This document shows positions 9,010 to 17,457 of a DNA stretch of 64,000 bases, piece after piece; the first letter of the stretch is position 1; each line of letters opens with the position of its first letter. Position numbers and translations under genes: made by a program. Below the pieces are notes generated by a model. It did not search any database. It was not told the origin of the DNA and was given only the letters and a program-made list of their open reading frames with translations. The stretch is from positions 1,240,001-1,304,000 of the forward strand of contig JADJSD010000001.1 of assembly GCA_016711875.1 (NCBI GenBank), given 5' to 3'. The DNA comes from Betaproteobacteria bacterium. GTDB taxonomy: Bacteria; Pseudomonadota; Gammaproteobacteria; Burkholderiales; Usitatibacteraceae.

Positions 9010-9786
9010 CTAGTCGCCGCGGAAATCGGGCTTGCGCTTCGCGGCGTGGGCGCGCAGGCCCTCGGCGTAGTCGTTCGTCGCGTCGAGCGGGCGGCGAAGG
9101 CGCTGGTCGTGTTCGGCCGCCTCGGCGAAGGGCATCGCGGCGCCCTCGTCGAGCGAGCGCTTGAGTGCGGCCAGGGCGAGCGGCGCGGTGGCTTCCATCT
9201 CGGCCACCCAGGCAAGAGCGGACTCGTCCAGTTGCGCACGCGGGGCCACGCGTTCGACGAGGCCCAGGCGCAGGGCCTCGGCGGCATCGAACCGGCGCGC
9301 GCCGAAGAGGATCTCCTTCGCGCGCGCCACGCCCACGACGCGCGAGAGCGACACGGGTCCGCCGCTGCCGGGGTACGCGCCGAGGGTCATCTCGGGAAAG
9401 CCGAACCGCGTGTCGTCCGCCGCGATGCGCAGGTCGCAGGCGAGGGCGAGTTCGAAGCCGCCGCCCAGGCACCAGCCGTGGACGGCCGCGATCACGGGCC
9501 GCGGGCAGGCGCGGATCGCGAAGGTGAGCTCCAGGAGCGAGCGGCTCTGCGCGGCCTTGCCGGCCGCATCGAGGCTCGCGCGTTCCTTGAGGTCGGTACC
9601 GGCCGAGAAGGCCCGGTCGCCCGCGGCCGCGATGACGAGGGCGCGCACGCCCGGGGCCGCCGATCCGGCCGCGATGCCCTCGGCGAGCGCGTGCACGAGG
9701 GCGGTGGAGAGCGCATTCATCGCCTCCGGCCGGTTCAGCCGCAGCACGAGCGCCGCGCCTTTTCGTTCCTCGAGGAGGATCGTCAT
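9010..9786 (-). CDS. Enoyl-CoA hydratase/isomerase (crotonase family)
   Basis: This is a 258-residue crotonase-fold protein acting on acyl-CoA thioesters. The oxyanion-hole segments are visible as GDRAFSAGTDLKE and as VHGWCLGGGFELALACDLRIAA. The second active-site Glu region reads FPEMTLGAYPGSGGPVSLSRVVG. It is encoded just upstream of the CoA-transferase on the minus strand, only 17 bases away, so the two are likely co-transcribed. Hydratase, isomerase or lyase activity cannot be separated by eye. Confidence 0.9.
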   Translation of the reverse strand: MTILLEERKGAALVLRLNRPEAMNALSTALVHALAEGIAAGSAAPGVRALVIAAAGDRAFSAGTDLKERASLDAAGKAAQSRSLLELTFAIRACPRPVIAAVHGWCLGGGFELALACDLRIAADDTRFGFPEMTLGAYPGSGGPVSLSRVVGVARAKEILFGARRFDAAEALRLGLVERVAPRAQLDESALAWVAEMEATAPLALAALKRSLDEGAAMPFAEAAEHDQRLRRPLDATNDYAEGLRAHAAKRKPDFRGD

Positions 9787-9795
9787 GGGGTGTCC

Positions 9796-11439
9796 CTACT
9801 GTATCGCGAGGCGCGAGGAGCCGGCCTCGACGACGACGTGCCGGAGCCACTTCGCGTCGTCGCGCGCGGCATGGTCGGTTCTCTGGTGGGCGCCGCGGCT
9901 CTCGGTGCGCGCGAGGGCGGAGCGCGCCACGTGCAGTCCCGTGGAGACCATGTTCGCCGCCTCCAGCGCGCGCAACCGGTCGCGCGGCGTGCGCATCGCG
10001 AGGCCCGAGCCCACGGCTTGCGCCAGGGCCTCCAGCCGGGCGATCGCGCGCTCCAGGCCCGCGCGACGCCGGTAAAGGCCGGCGCCCTCGAGGAGCGTCG
10101 CGCGAACGGCGTCGCGGATCTCGTCGGGCGAGGGCGCATCGGCGCCGCCGGAGGATCCCTGCAACGGGGCGAGAGCCTCGCGCTCGATGCGGGCGCGGTC
10201 GCGGGCGGCGGCCGGTGTCCGCGCCGCATGGGCGGCCGCCTGGTGACCGGCGATGCCGCCGAACACGATCACGTCCGCCGCGCCGTTGCCCGCGAGCCGG
10301 CTGGCCCCGTGCACGCCGCCCGCGGCCTCGCCGGCGGCGAACAGGTGGGGCGCCGCGGTGCGAAGCGACGCGTCCACGCGGATGCCGCCCATCACGCTGT
10401 GGGCCGCGGGTCGCACGCGGGGCGCCTCCGCGGCCGGGTCGAGCCCCGCCGCGCGCAGCCGCCGGCAGTGGCCCACGTAGGATTCGAGCCGGTCCGGCGC
10501 GAGCACGCGCGTGTCGAAGAGCACCGTGCCGTCGGGAAGCCCGCGGCCGGCGTCGATCTCCTGCTGGATGGCGAGGGCCATGCGCGCCTTCTCGATCCCG
10601 AGTTCGCCGCCGCCCGGGTTGTGGTTGAACATGAAGCGCACGCCGGCCTTGTCGCGCAAGTGAGCCCCGTCGCCCAGCATGGCCGTGGGCATCTCCATCC
10701 CGCGGCAGCCCGCGGGGTGCACGACGACGGTGGGCTCGAACTGCACGAACTCCATGTCGATGAGCGCGGCGCCCGCGGCATGGGCGAGGGCGAAGGAATC
10801 GGAGGCGACGTCCGCCGGGTAGGTGCTGTCGGCGTAGATGGCCCCGATGCCGCCGGAGGCGAGCACCGTCGCTCTTGCGTGCACGGCGAGGAGTTGTCCC
10901 GTGGACACCTTCGCGAGGAGGGCACCGGTGACTTCCGCGCCGTCGCGAAGCAGCCCCACCGCCTTGTAGCCGGCGAGGGATTCGACGCCGAGCTCCCCGG
11001 CCCGCGCCGCCAGCCGCTCGAGCGCGTGCTTGCCGATGCCCTCGGGGTGGTAGACCGAGCGCGCGTAGCGGTTGCCCGAGAGCAGGCGTTGCGCGAACTT
11101 CTCGCCGTCTCGTGCGAAGGGGACGCCGAGGGCCTCCAGCTCCCGCAGCGCCGGCACCGCCCCCTCGGCCAGCAGTCGCACGAGCGCGGGGTCGTTGATC
11201 GCGTAGCCGCCCGCCATCGTGTCCTCGTAGTAGGCCTCCGGGCCGTCGCGCGGGTCCGCGTGTCCCACCGGCGCGTTGAAGCCGATGATGTACTGGGAGG
11301 CCCCCCGGCCGTGGAAGGCTTGCACCACGCGGGCGCCCGCCGCCCGGGCCGCCACGGCGGCGCGCAGCCCCGCGAGGCCACCGCCGATCACGAGGACGTC
11401 CGCGTCGAGCACCTCGGGATCGGCGGGAGGGGATGTCAT
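9796..11439 (-). CDS. FAD-dependent fumarate reductase/succinate dehydrogenase-type flavoprotein
   Basis: This is a 547-residue flavoprotein related to SdhA/FrdA and L-aspartate oxidase. An N-terminal Rossmann motif, VLVIGGGLAGLRAA, is at about residues 15-28. The active-site region contains HPAGCRGMEMPTAMLG and SVMGGIRVD. The C-terminal domain carries the family signature ESRGAHQRTDHAARDD. It probably reduces or oxidises a dicarboxylate-like substrate. The start is the ATG at 11439, right after the TctC stop. Its neighbours (TctC, CoA-transferase, hydratases) suggest catabolism of an imported organic acid. The substrate is inferred only in broad terms. Confidence 0.85.
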   Translation of the reverse strand: MTSPPADPEVLDADVLVIGGGLAGLRAAVAARAAGARVVQAFHGRGASQYIIGFNAPVGHADPRDGPEAYYEDTMAGGYAINDPALVRLLAEGAVPALRELEALGVPFARDGEKFAQRLLSGNRYARSVYHPEGIGKHALERLAARAGELGVESLAGYKAVGLLRDGAEVTGALLAKVSTGQLLAVHARATVLASGGIGAIYADSTYPADVASDSFALAHAAGAALIDMEFVQFEPTVVVHPAGCRGMEMPTAMLGDGAHLRDKAGVRFMFNHNPGGGELGIEKARMALAIQQEIDAGRGLPDGTVLFDTRVLAPDRLESYVGHCRRLRAAGLDPAAEAPRVRPAAHSVMGGIRVDASLRTAAPHLFAAGEAAGGVHGASRLAGNGAADVIVFGGIAGHQAAAHAARTPAAARDRARIEREALAPLQGSSGGADAPSPDEIRDAVRATLLEGAGLYRRRAGLERAIARLEALAQAVGSGLAMRTPRDRLRALEAANMVSTGLHVARSALARTESRGAHQRTDHAARDDAKWLRHVVVEAGSSRLAIQ

Positions 11440-11449
11440 CGCGTGCGCG

Positions 11450-12421
11450 TCACTCCGGCTTGAGGCCGCTCGAGGAGATGACGCCGAGCCACTTGGCCGA
11501 CTCGGCGCGCATGAGCGCATCCCATTCGGCGGGGGTCATCACCTGGGGCTCGCCCCCCTGCTCGCGCAGCTTCTGCACGTACTCGTCGGACTTCACCGCC
11601 TTCGCGAGCGCGGCGCTCAGCGTGGCGATGATCTCCGGCGGCGCGCCCGCGGGGACGACGATGCCGAACTTGCCGCCGACGTCGAACCCGGGATAGCCCG
11701 ACTCGGCGATCGTGGGCAGGTCGGGCAGGATCGAGGAACGGGCGCTCGTCGTGACGGCGATGCCGCGCAGCTTTCCCGCCTTGATGTGGCCGATCACCGA
11801 GGCGATGTTCTCGATGGTGAGGTCCACCTGCCCGCCCAGCAGGTCGGCGATGGCGGGCCCGCCGCCCTTGTAGGGCACGTGGGTCATGGGCAGCTTCGTC
11901 TGCGCCTTGAGGAACTCGGCCGCCAGGTGCGTCGCGCTGCCGGTTCCCGCCGAGGCGTAGTTGAGCTTGCCCTGCTTCGCGAGTGCCGCGAACTCCGTCC
12001 AGTTCTTCGCCGGCACGTTCGGGTTCAGCGTGATCACGTAGGGCACCGTGGCGATGGCGCCGATGCCGGCGAAATCCTTCACCGGGTCGTAGGAGAGCTT
12101 CGCGTACAGGCCCGCCGACGAGGTGTGCGGCAGCGTGTTGAGGATGAGGAGCGTGTAGCCGTCCGGCGGCATCTTGGCCGCCACGGCGCTGCCGATGGTG
12201 CCGCCGGCGCCGGGCTTGTTGTCGATGATGACGGGCTGGCCGAGCACTTCGCCCAGCTTGGGCGCGATGATGCGGGCGAGCACGTCGGTGCCGCCGCCGG
12301 GCGGGTAGGGCACCACCAGCTTGATCGGCTTGTGGGGAAAGCCCTGCGCGAGGCCCGGCAGCGCGGCGCAGAACGCGAACGCGGTAACGAGGCCCTGCAG
12401 GATGCGGGTCGTGGTTTTCAT
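11450..12421 (-). CDS. TctC/Bug-type tripartite tricarboxylate transporter binding protein
   Basis: This is a periplasmic solute-binding protein of the Bug family, 323 residues, with a signal peptide ending near GLAQG. Family signatures are PIKLVVPYPPGGGTDVLAR, QPVIIDNKPGAGG and MTHVPYKGGGPAI. A strong GAGGAG ribosome site lies before the ATG. No TctA or TctB membrane subunits are in the window, so it is an orphan receptor. It is the first gene of the minus-strand catabolic block and faces a LysR gene, suggesting it delivers the substrate or inducer for that block. Confidence 0.92.
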   Translation of the reverse strand: MKTTTRILQGLVTAFAFCAALPGLAQGFPHKPIKLVVPYPPGGGTDVLARIIAPKLGEVLGQPVIIDNKPGAGGTIGSAVAAKMPPDGYTLLILNTLPHTSSAGLYAKLSYDPVKDFAGIGAIATVPYVITLNPNVPAKNWTEFAALAKQGKLNYASAGTGSATHLAAEFLKAQTKLPMTHVPYKGGGPAIADLLGGQVDLTIENIASVIGHIKAGKLRGIAVTTSARSSILPDLPTIAESGYPGFDVGGKFGIVVPAGAPPEIIATLSAALAKAVKSDEYVQKLREQGGEPQVMTPAEWDALMRAESAKWLGVISSSGLKPE

Positions 12422-12498
12422 GTCGTCTCCTCCTCGGGATGGCCCGCCCGATTCTCGGCAGGGACGCTCCCCGGGGCAAGCGAGGGATAGTTGTGGGA

Positions 12499-12517
12499 TC
12501 ATGAGTTTTTCTCATGA
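12499..12517. promoter_or_regulatory. Candidate LysR-type operator palindrome
   Basis: A perfect inverted repeat, TCATGAG-N5-CTCATGA, lies between the TctC gene and the LysR gene. Its inner 15 bases, ATGAG-N5-CTCAT, fit the T-N11-A rule of LysR-family operators (T at 12502, A at 12514). It covers the first ATG available to the LysR gene. The palindrome is seen; its role is inference. Confidence 0.5.
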
Positions 12518-13471
12518 ACTTCCCGTCGGGCCCCGCTTGAGCTGGCGCATCCCCTCCCTCACCGCGCTGCGGACCCTCGAGAGGCCGCCGCGCGGCACCT
12601 GAGCTTCACCAAGGCCGCCATCGAACTGCACCTCACGCCCAGCGCCGTGAGCCGGCAGGTGCGCGACCTCGAGGCGGAGCTCGGCGTCACCTTCTTCGAG
12701 CGCGTTCGCCAGCGGCTCGTCCTCACCGAGGTGGGCCGGGCCTACGTCGCGGAGGTGGTCGGCTCGCTCGAGCGGCTGCAGTCGGCGACCCTGGAGCTCC
12801 TCGCGCACCGCGGGCAGGGCGGTGTCCTCAGGCTCGCGACGCAGCCGGCCATCGGCATGAAATGGCTCATCCCGCGCCTGGGGCGGTTCACCACGAAACA
12901 CCCGGAGATCCTCCTGCACCTCGCCACCCGCAGCCGTACCCCCTTCGACTTTGGCAGCGAGCCTCTCGACGCCGCCATCCACTATGGCCAGGCGGACTGG
13001 CCCGGCGTCGTCATGGACCGCCTGGGCGACGGACAGGAGATCGTCGTGTGCTCGCCCGCGTACCTGCGGACGATGAAGCGCCTGAAGGAACCGGAGGATC
13101 TCGCCCGCGCCGTCCTCCTGCAGCACGCGCGCCGCCCCGAGGCCTGGCGCCGCTGGTTCGAGGCCGCGGGGGCGCCGGCGGTCGACGCGCGAAGCGGGCC
13201 GCGCTACGAGCACTACTACATGATCGGGCAGGCGGCCCTGGCCGGCTCGGGGATGGCCTTGCTGCCGCGGCTGCTCGTCCAGGACGATCTCGCGGCGGGC
13301 CGTCTCGTGCAGCCCTTCGGCGTGCGCTACCTGGCCGACGACGCCTACTACCTCGTCTACCCGGAGTCCCGACGCTTCGACGCGCGCGTCGCCCTCTTTC
13401 GCGACTGGGCCACCGCCGAGGCCCGGCGGGGCCGCGTGCCGCGTGCCGCGAAGGCCGCCAGGCCATGCTGA
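12501..13471 (+). pseudogene. LysR-family transcriptional regulator with apparent 2-nt frameshift
   Basis: The N-terminal segment ending RIPSLTALRTLE lies in one frame (from 12501) and stops at 12602. The continuation AARHLSFTKAAIELHLTPS, a LysR helix-turn-helix, is in another frame and runs on to 13471 with a normal effector-binding domain. At 12576-12584 the sequence reads CTCGAGAGG where CTCGAGG would keep the frame, so a GA pair appears duplicated. Restored, the protein would be about 310-322 residues, normal for the family. TTG at 12537 is an alternative start. A GTG at 12647 could give a truncated product lacking most of the HTH. A sequencing error is equally possible. The gene overlaps the ABC-F start by seven bases and is divergent from the TctC block it probably controls. 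Confidence 0.8.
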
Positions 13472-15372
13472 AGCTCACCGGCATCACCCTCGCCCGCGGC
13501 GCCCGCGTCCTGCTGAAGGACACCTCGCTCACCGTCTTCCCCGGCCACAAGGTCGGCCTCGTCGGCTCGAACGGCGCGGGCAAGACGAGCCTCTTCGCCC
13601 TGGTCCGCGGCGAATTGCACCAGGACGCGGGGGAGGTGGAGTTTCCCCAGCGCTGGGTCATCGCGCACGTCGCGCAGGAACTCGAATCGCTGGAGCGCCC
13701 CGCGCTCGACTTCGTGATGGACGGCGACGTCGAGCTGCGCGAGGTGGAGGACGCCATCCGGGTGGCCGAGGCCGCCCACGAGGAGGGCGAGAAGGCCGCG
13801 CTCCTGCACGCGCGCTACGACGAGATCGGCGGCTACTCGTCCAAGGCGCGGGCGCAGGCGCTCATGTCGGGGCTGGGCTTCGGCCCCGAGGCCGAGGCGC
13901 AGAACGTCTCCACCTTCTCCGGCGGCTGGCGCATGCGCCTGAACCTCGCGCGCGCCCTCATGTGCCGCTCGGACCTGCTCCTGCTCGACGAGCCCACGAA
14001 CCACCTGGACCTGGACGCCGTGCTCTGGCTCGAGGACTGGCTGAAGGCCTACCCCGGGGCGCTCCTGCTCATCACCCACGACCGCGAGTTCCTCGACGCC
14101 GTCGTGGGCGCGATCGTCCACGTGGACGCGCAGAAGCTCACGACCTACGCCGGCAACTACTCGGCCTTCGAGCGCCAGCGCGCCGAACGCCTCTCGCAGC
14201 AGCAGGCGGCGCACGAGAAGCAGGTGAGGACGCGCGCGCACCTGCAGTCCTTCATCGACCGCTTCCGCGCCAAGGCGACCAAGGCCCGGCAGGCGCAAAG
14301 CCGCATCAAGGCGCTCGAGAAGCTCGAGGACATCGCCGAGGCGCACATCGATTCGCCCTTCACCTTCGCGTTCCGCACCCCGCCCGCGAAGCCCAAACTC
14401 CTCTTCCGCGTGGCGGAGGCGGATGCGGGCTACGGCGACAAGGCGGTGCTCGCGGGCGTGGAATGGAGCGTCTACTTCGGCGAGGCCATCGGCCTCCTGG
14501 GCCCCAACGGCGCGGGCAAGTCGACGCTCCTCAAGACCATCGTCGGCGACCTGCCGCCGGTCGCGGGCGAGATCATCCGCTCGCCGGACCTGCGCATCGG
14601 CTACTTCGCCCAGCACCAGGTGGAGAAGCTCCGGCTCGAGGAATCGGCGATGTGGCACCTGGGGCGCCTGGCGCCGGGGGTGCGCGAGCAGGAACTGCGC
14701 GATTTCCTCGGGGGATTCGACTTCCGCGGCGACCAGGTCTTCCAGAAGGTGGAGAGCTTCTCCGGCGGCGAGAAGGCGAGGCTGGCCCTCGCGCTCATTG
14801 TGTGGGAGCGGCCCAACCTCCTCGTGCTGGACGAGCCGACGAACCACCTCGACATCGAGATGCGCGAGGCGCTCGCCCAGGCGCTGCAGGATTTCGAGGG
14901 CACGCTCATCGTGGTCGCCCACGACCGGCACCTGCTCGAGGCGGCCACGGACGAGTGGTGGCTCGTGGCCGACGGCAAGGTCGCGCCCTTCGAGGGCGAC
15001 CTCGACGACTACCGCGAATGGTCGAAGCAGTACCGTGGGCGGGGCCGTTCGGAAGCGAAGGAAAGCGGCGGGGACCGCAAGGCGCAGAAGCGGGTCGAGG
15101 CCGCGGCGCGGCGCAAGGTGGCCGACGCCCGCAAGCCCTTCGAGAAGCGCATCGCCGCCATCGAGAAGGAACTCGAACCCCTGCAGAAGGAGCAGGCGGC
15201 GCTCGATGCCTGGCTCGCGAGCGACGAGGCGTACGCGGAGGGCAACCGCGAGCTGCTGGCGGAGAAGTCGCGCCGGCACGGCGAGCTGGCGGCGATCCTC
15301 TCGAAGCTCGAGGAGGATTGGCTCTGGGTGAGCGCGGAAATGGAGTCCGAGGTCAACCGCGCGCAGGGCTGA
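13465..15372 (+). CDS. ABC-F family ATPase, YheS-like
   Basis: This is a 635-residue cytoplasmic ABC-F protein with two ATPase domains and no membrane segments. Domain 1 has Walker A GSNGAGKTS, signature FSGGWRMRLNLARAL and Walker B LLLLDEPTNHLDLDAV. Domain 2 has GPNGAGKST, FSGGEKARLALALIVW and LLVLDEPTNHLDIEM. Between them is the ABC-F linker with HLQSFIDRFRAKATKARQAQS. The charged C-terminal segment, from about residue 535, looks coiled-coil. Length and motif wording match E. coli YheS (637 residues), a ribosome-associated member. The start overlaps the LysR end by seven bases. Confidence 0.93.
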   Translation: MLKLTGITLARGARVLLKDTSLTVFPGHKVGLVGSNGAGKTSLFALVRGELHQDAGEVEFPQRWVIAHVAQELESLERPALDFVMDGDVELREVEDAIRVAEAAHEEGEKAALLHARYDEIGGYSSKARAQALMSGLGFGPEAEAQNVSTFSGGWRMRLNLARALMCRSDLLLLDEPTNHLDLDAVLWLEDWLKAYPGALLLITHDREFLDAVVGAIVHVDAQKLTTYAGNYSAFERQRAERLSQQQAAHEKQVRTRAHLQSFIDRFRAKATKARQAQSRIKALEKLEDIAEAHIDSPFTFAFRTPPAKPKLLFRVAEADAGYGDKAVLAGVEWSVYFGEAIGLLGPNGAGKSTLLKTIVGDLPPVAGEIIRSPDLRIGYFAQHQVEKLRLEESAMWHLGRLAPGVREQELRDFLGGFDFRGDQVFQKVESFSGGEKARLALALIVWERPNLLVLDEPTNHLDIEMREALAQALQDFEGTLIVVAHDRHLLEAATDEWWLVADGKVAPFEGDLDDYREWSKQYRGRGRSEAKESGGDRKAQKRVEAAARRKVADARKPFEKRIAAIEKELEPLQKEQAALDAWLASDEAYAEGNRELLAEKSRRHGELAAILSKLEEDWLWVSAEMESEVNRAQG

Positions 15373-15436
15373 CCGTTCTTCAGGATGCGGCCGCGGCAAT
15401 GACGCCGGCGGCCCCACCGATAGAGAGGCCCATCCC

Positions 15437-15826
15437 ATGCAACTGGAATCCGCACTGCCCATCGTGAAAGCCCTGGCCGACGGCGTGAACCCCGTCACCG
15501 GCGAGGCGTACCCCGAGCACAGCCCCTACGCGGAGCCGCGCGCCCTGCGCGCGCTCTTCACCGCCGTCGACCTCATGCAACGGGAGGTCGACAAGTCCCG
15601 CAAGCGAGAGCGCCTGCCCGCCAATTTCGGCAAGCCCTGGGACGAAGGCGAGGACCGCGAAATCGCCACGGCGTTCGACGCCGGCACCCCCATCCTGGAG
15701 ATGGCCCGCCGGCACCAGCGCACGCAGGGCTCCATCCGCCTGCGGCTGGAAAAGCTCGGCAAGCTCCCGCCCTCGGGCGAGGCGCGCTACCCGGGAGGCG
15801 GCGCCCTCACGCCGGCTTCAGCTTGA
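15437..15826 (+). CDS. Small conserved protein with HTH-like C-terminal half
   Basis: This is a 129-residue hypothetical protein. The N-terminal half (VKALADGVNPVTGEAYPEHS) resembles small proteins often found with nucleic-acid-related genes. The C-terminal half (about 67-112) has the spacing of a SANT/helix-turn-helix element: PWDEGEDREIATAFDAG, then MARRHQRTQGSIRLRLEKLG. The last 20 bases overlap the convergent msrB gene. DNA binding is only an inference. The coding call is supported by the ATG after a short untranslated gap and by the domain-like pattern. Confidence 0.75.
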   Translation: MQLESALPIVKALADGVNPVTGEAYPEHSPYAEPRALRALFTAVDLMQREVDKSRKRERLPANFGKPWDEGEDREIATAFDAGTPILEMARRHQRTQGSIRLRLEKLGKLPPSGEARYPGGGALTPASA

Positions 15827-16199
15827 GCGCCGCGGAGTTCAGGCAGTAGCGAAGCCCGGTCGGCTCCGGCCCGTCCGGGAACACGTGCCCGAGGTGCGCG
15901 TCGCAGGCGGCGCACAGGACCTCGGTGCGCGACATGAACCAGCTGCGGTCGGTCTTCTCGGCCACGGCTTCCTTCGACACGGGCTGCCAGAAGGACGGCC
16001 AGCCCGTGCCCGACTCGTACTTGGTCGCGGCGTCGAAGAGGTCCGTCCCGCAGCACACGCACTGGTAGGTGCCCGGGTCCTTGCAGTCGTGGAATTCGCC
16101 GGTGAAGGCGCGTTCCGTGCCGTGCTTGCGCGTCACCTCGAACTGCTGGGGGGTGAGCATCGCCTTCCATTCGGCATCCGTCTTCGTGATCTTGGCCAT
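15807..16199 (-). CDS. msrB: Peptide-methionine (R)-S-oxide reductase
   Basis: MsrB reduces methionine-R-sulfoxide in oxidised proteins. At 130 residues it has the usual size. Two CxxC zinc motifs are visible, CVCCG and CAACD, along with SGTGWPSFWQP and GHVFPDGPEPTGLRYCLNS, where the Cys of RYCLNS is catalytic. No signal peptide is seen, so the enzyme is cytoplasmic. It is convergent with the preceding small gene, overlapping by 20 bases, and divergent from the next secreted protein. Confidence 0.96.
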   Translation of the reverse strand: MAKITKTDAEWKAMLTPQQFEVTRKHGTERAFTGEFHDCKDPGTYQCVCCGTDLFDAATKYESGTGWPSFWQPVSKEAVAEKTDRSWFMSRTEVLCAACDAHLGHVFPDGPEPTGLRYCLNSAALKLKPA

Positions 16200-16274
16200 C
16201 GCTCGCCTCGAAAGGGGGCGGCCCGGATCGCGGGCCCCGAGCCGGGGATTCTATGCCGCCCGTATACTTCGCGG

Positions 16275-17435
16275 ATGCGAACAAAGTGCAACGGATCGGG
16301 ATACGCACGGGCGCTGCTGGCCGCGCTCGCCTTCGCCTGCGCCGCGCAGGCGGCGGATTTCGGCAGCCCCGGCGGGCCGCCGCCTTCCAATCTCGACGAG
16401 ATTTCGTCGGTGCTGCGCGAGGATCCTTACGACCTGGAGCTCCTCATCTCCTTCGGCACCTCCAAGGGCGGCTCGGCCGGCCACCTGGCGCTCGCCCTGC
16501 GGGACGGCGCGCCCGGCGACGACCTCGTCTACTCCGCCAACTTCTACGCGGACCGCGACCCGAAGCACGCCGAGAACCACTACACCGACGACCTGATGGC
16601 GATGATCCCGAAGAAGGAGTACCTCTACGGGAAGACCTCCTCGCTCGGCCCCAAGGCCTCGTTCGGGCTGGATTTCGGCGAGGTCTACAAGCGCTCCGTC
16701 ATCGGCGTGCGGGTTTTCGGCGTGCCGGCGGCGGAGCGCGAAAGGCTCCGGGCCTTCTTCACGCGCGTGAACGGCGATTTCCGCGCCCGTGCCCCGAAGG
16801 CGGACTACCACGACGACGAGATCCTCTACGGCTACCTGCGCCTGAACTGCGCCAAGACCATCGGGCAGGGCTTCCGCGTGGGCGCCGGCTACGAGGACCT
16901 CGAGGTCTCCACCGGCGTCCTGCTGCTCGACCGCCTGCGCGTCGTGGCCGCGCTCACCGCCAACATGCCCACCGAGATCGCGATGAAGCTCATGCAGGCG
17001 TGGGATCGGCGCGGTTACCGCATGGACGTGGTTCTCTACCGCAAGTTCGCGGGCTCGGAATACGTCGACCCCCACGAGGACGAGAAGATCGCCTTCCGCT
17101 ACCTGCCCAATCGCTTCCCCTCCGTGCTCTCGCGCGATTTCCGCCGCGAGCACGACCGCTACCGGGACTACGACAACCTCAACGCCATGTACCTGCTCTA
17201 CAACATGAGCCGGTACTTCATCGGCGTGGACGGCGAGACGAAGCGGCTCGTCATCGAGCGCCGGTTCACGCCGCGGCCCTACGCGGAGGCCGCGCGCATC
17301 GCCGCGGAGTCCGCGCGCAGCGACGCCGGCGCCTTCGCCCGCAAGGAAGAATTCAGGCCGAAGGGCAAGGGCTACGACGAGACCCCGGACAACGAACCCT
17401 CGAAGGACGCGATGCCCGACTCGGCCCCCTGCTGA
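16275..17435 (+). CDS. Secreted protein with possible permuted NlpC/P60-like (DUF4105-like) fold
   Basis: This 386-residue protein has a signal peptide (about 1-27, ending AAQAAD). The mature part has the order His-first, Cys-later seen in circularly permuted papain-fold families: GSAGHLALAL with His70, then YLRLNCAKTIG with Cys192. The C-terminal half is Tyr- and Arg-rich (HDRYRDYDNLNAMYLLYNM) without a recognised domain. It is probably periplasmic, possibly acting on an amide bond. It lies 22 bases before the LarA-like gene and may be co-transcribed with it. Function is not known and the fold assignment is tentative. Confidence 0.65.
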   Translation: MRTKCNGSGYARALLAALAFACAAQAADFGSPGGPPPSNLDEISSVLREDPYDLELLISFGTSKGGSAGHLALALRDGAPGDDLVYSANFYADRDPKHAENHYTDDLMAMIPKKEYLYGKTSSLGPKASFGLDFGEVYKRSVIGVRVFGVPAAERERLRAFFTRVNGDFRARAPKADYHDDEILYGYLRLNCAKTIGQGFRVGAGYEDLEVSTGVLLLDRLRVVAALTANMPTEIAMKLMQAWDRRGYRMDVVLYRKFAGSEYVDPHEDEKIAFRYLPNRFPSVLSRDFRREHDRYRDYDNLNAMYLLYNMSRYFIGVDGETKRLVIERRFTPRPYAEAARIAAESARSDAGAFARKEEFRPKGKGYDETPDNEPSKDAMPDSAPC

Positions 17436-17457
17436 GCGTGGCCCCGCGACGACACCC

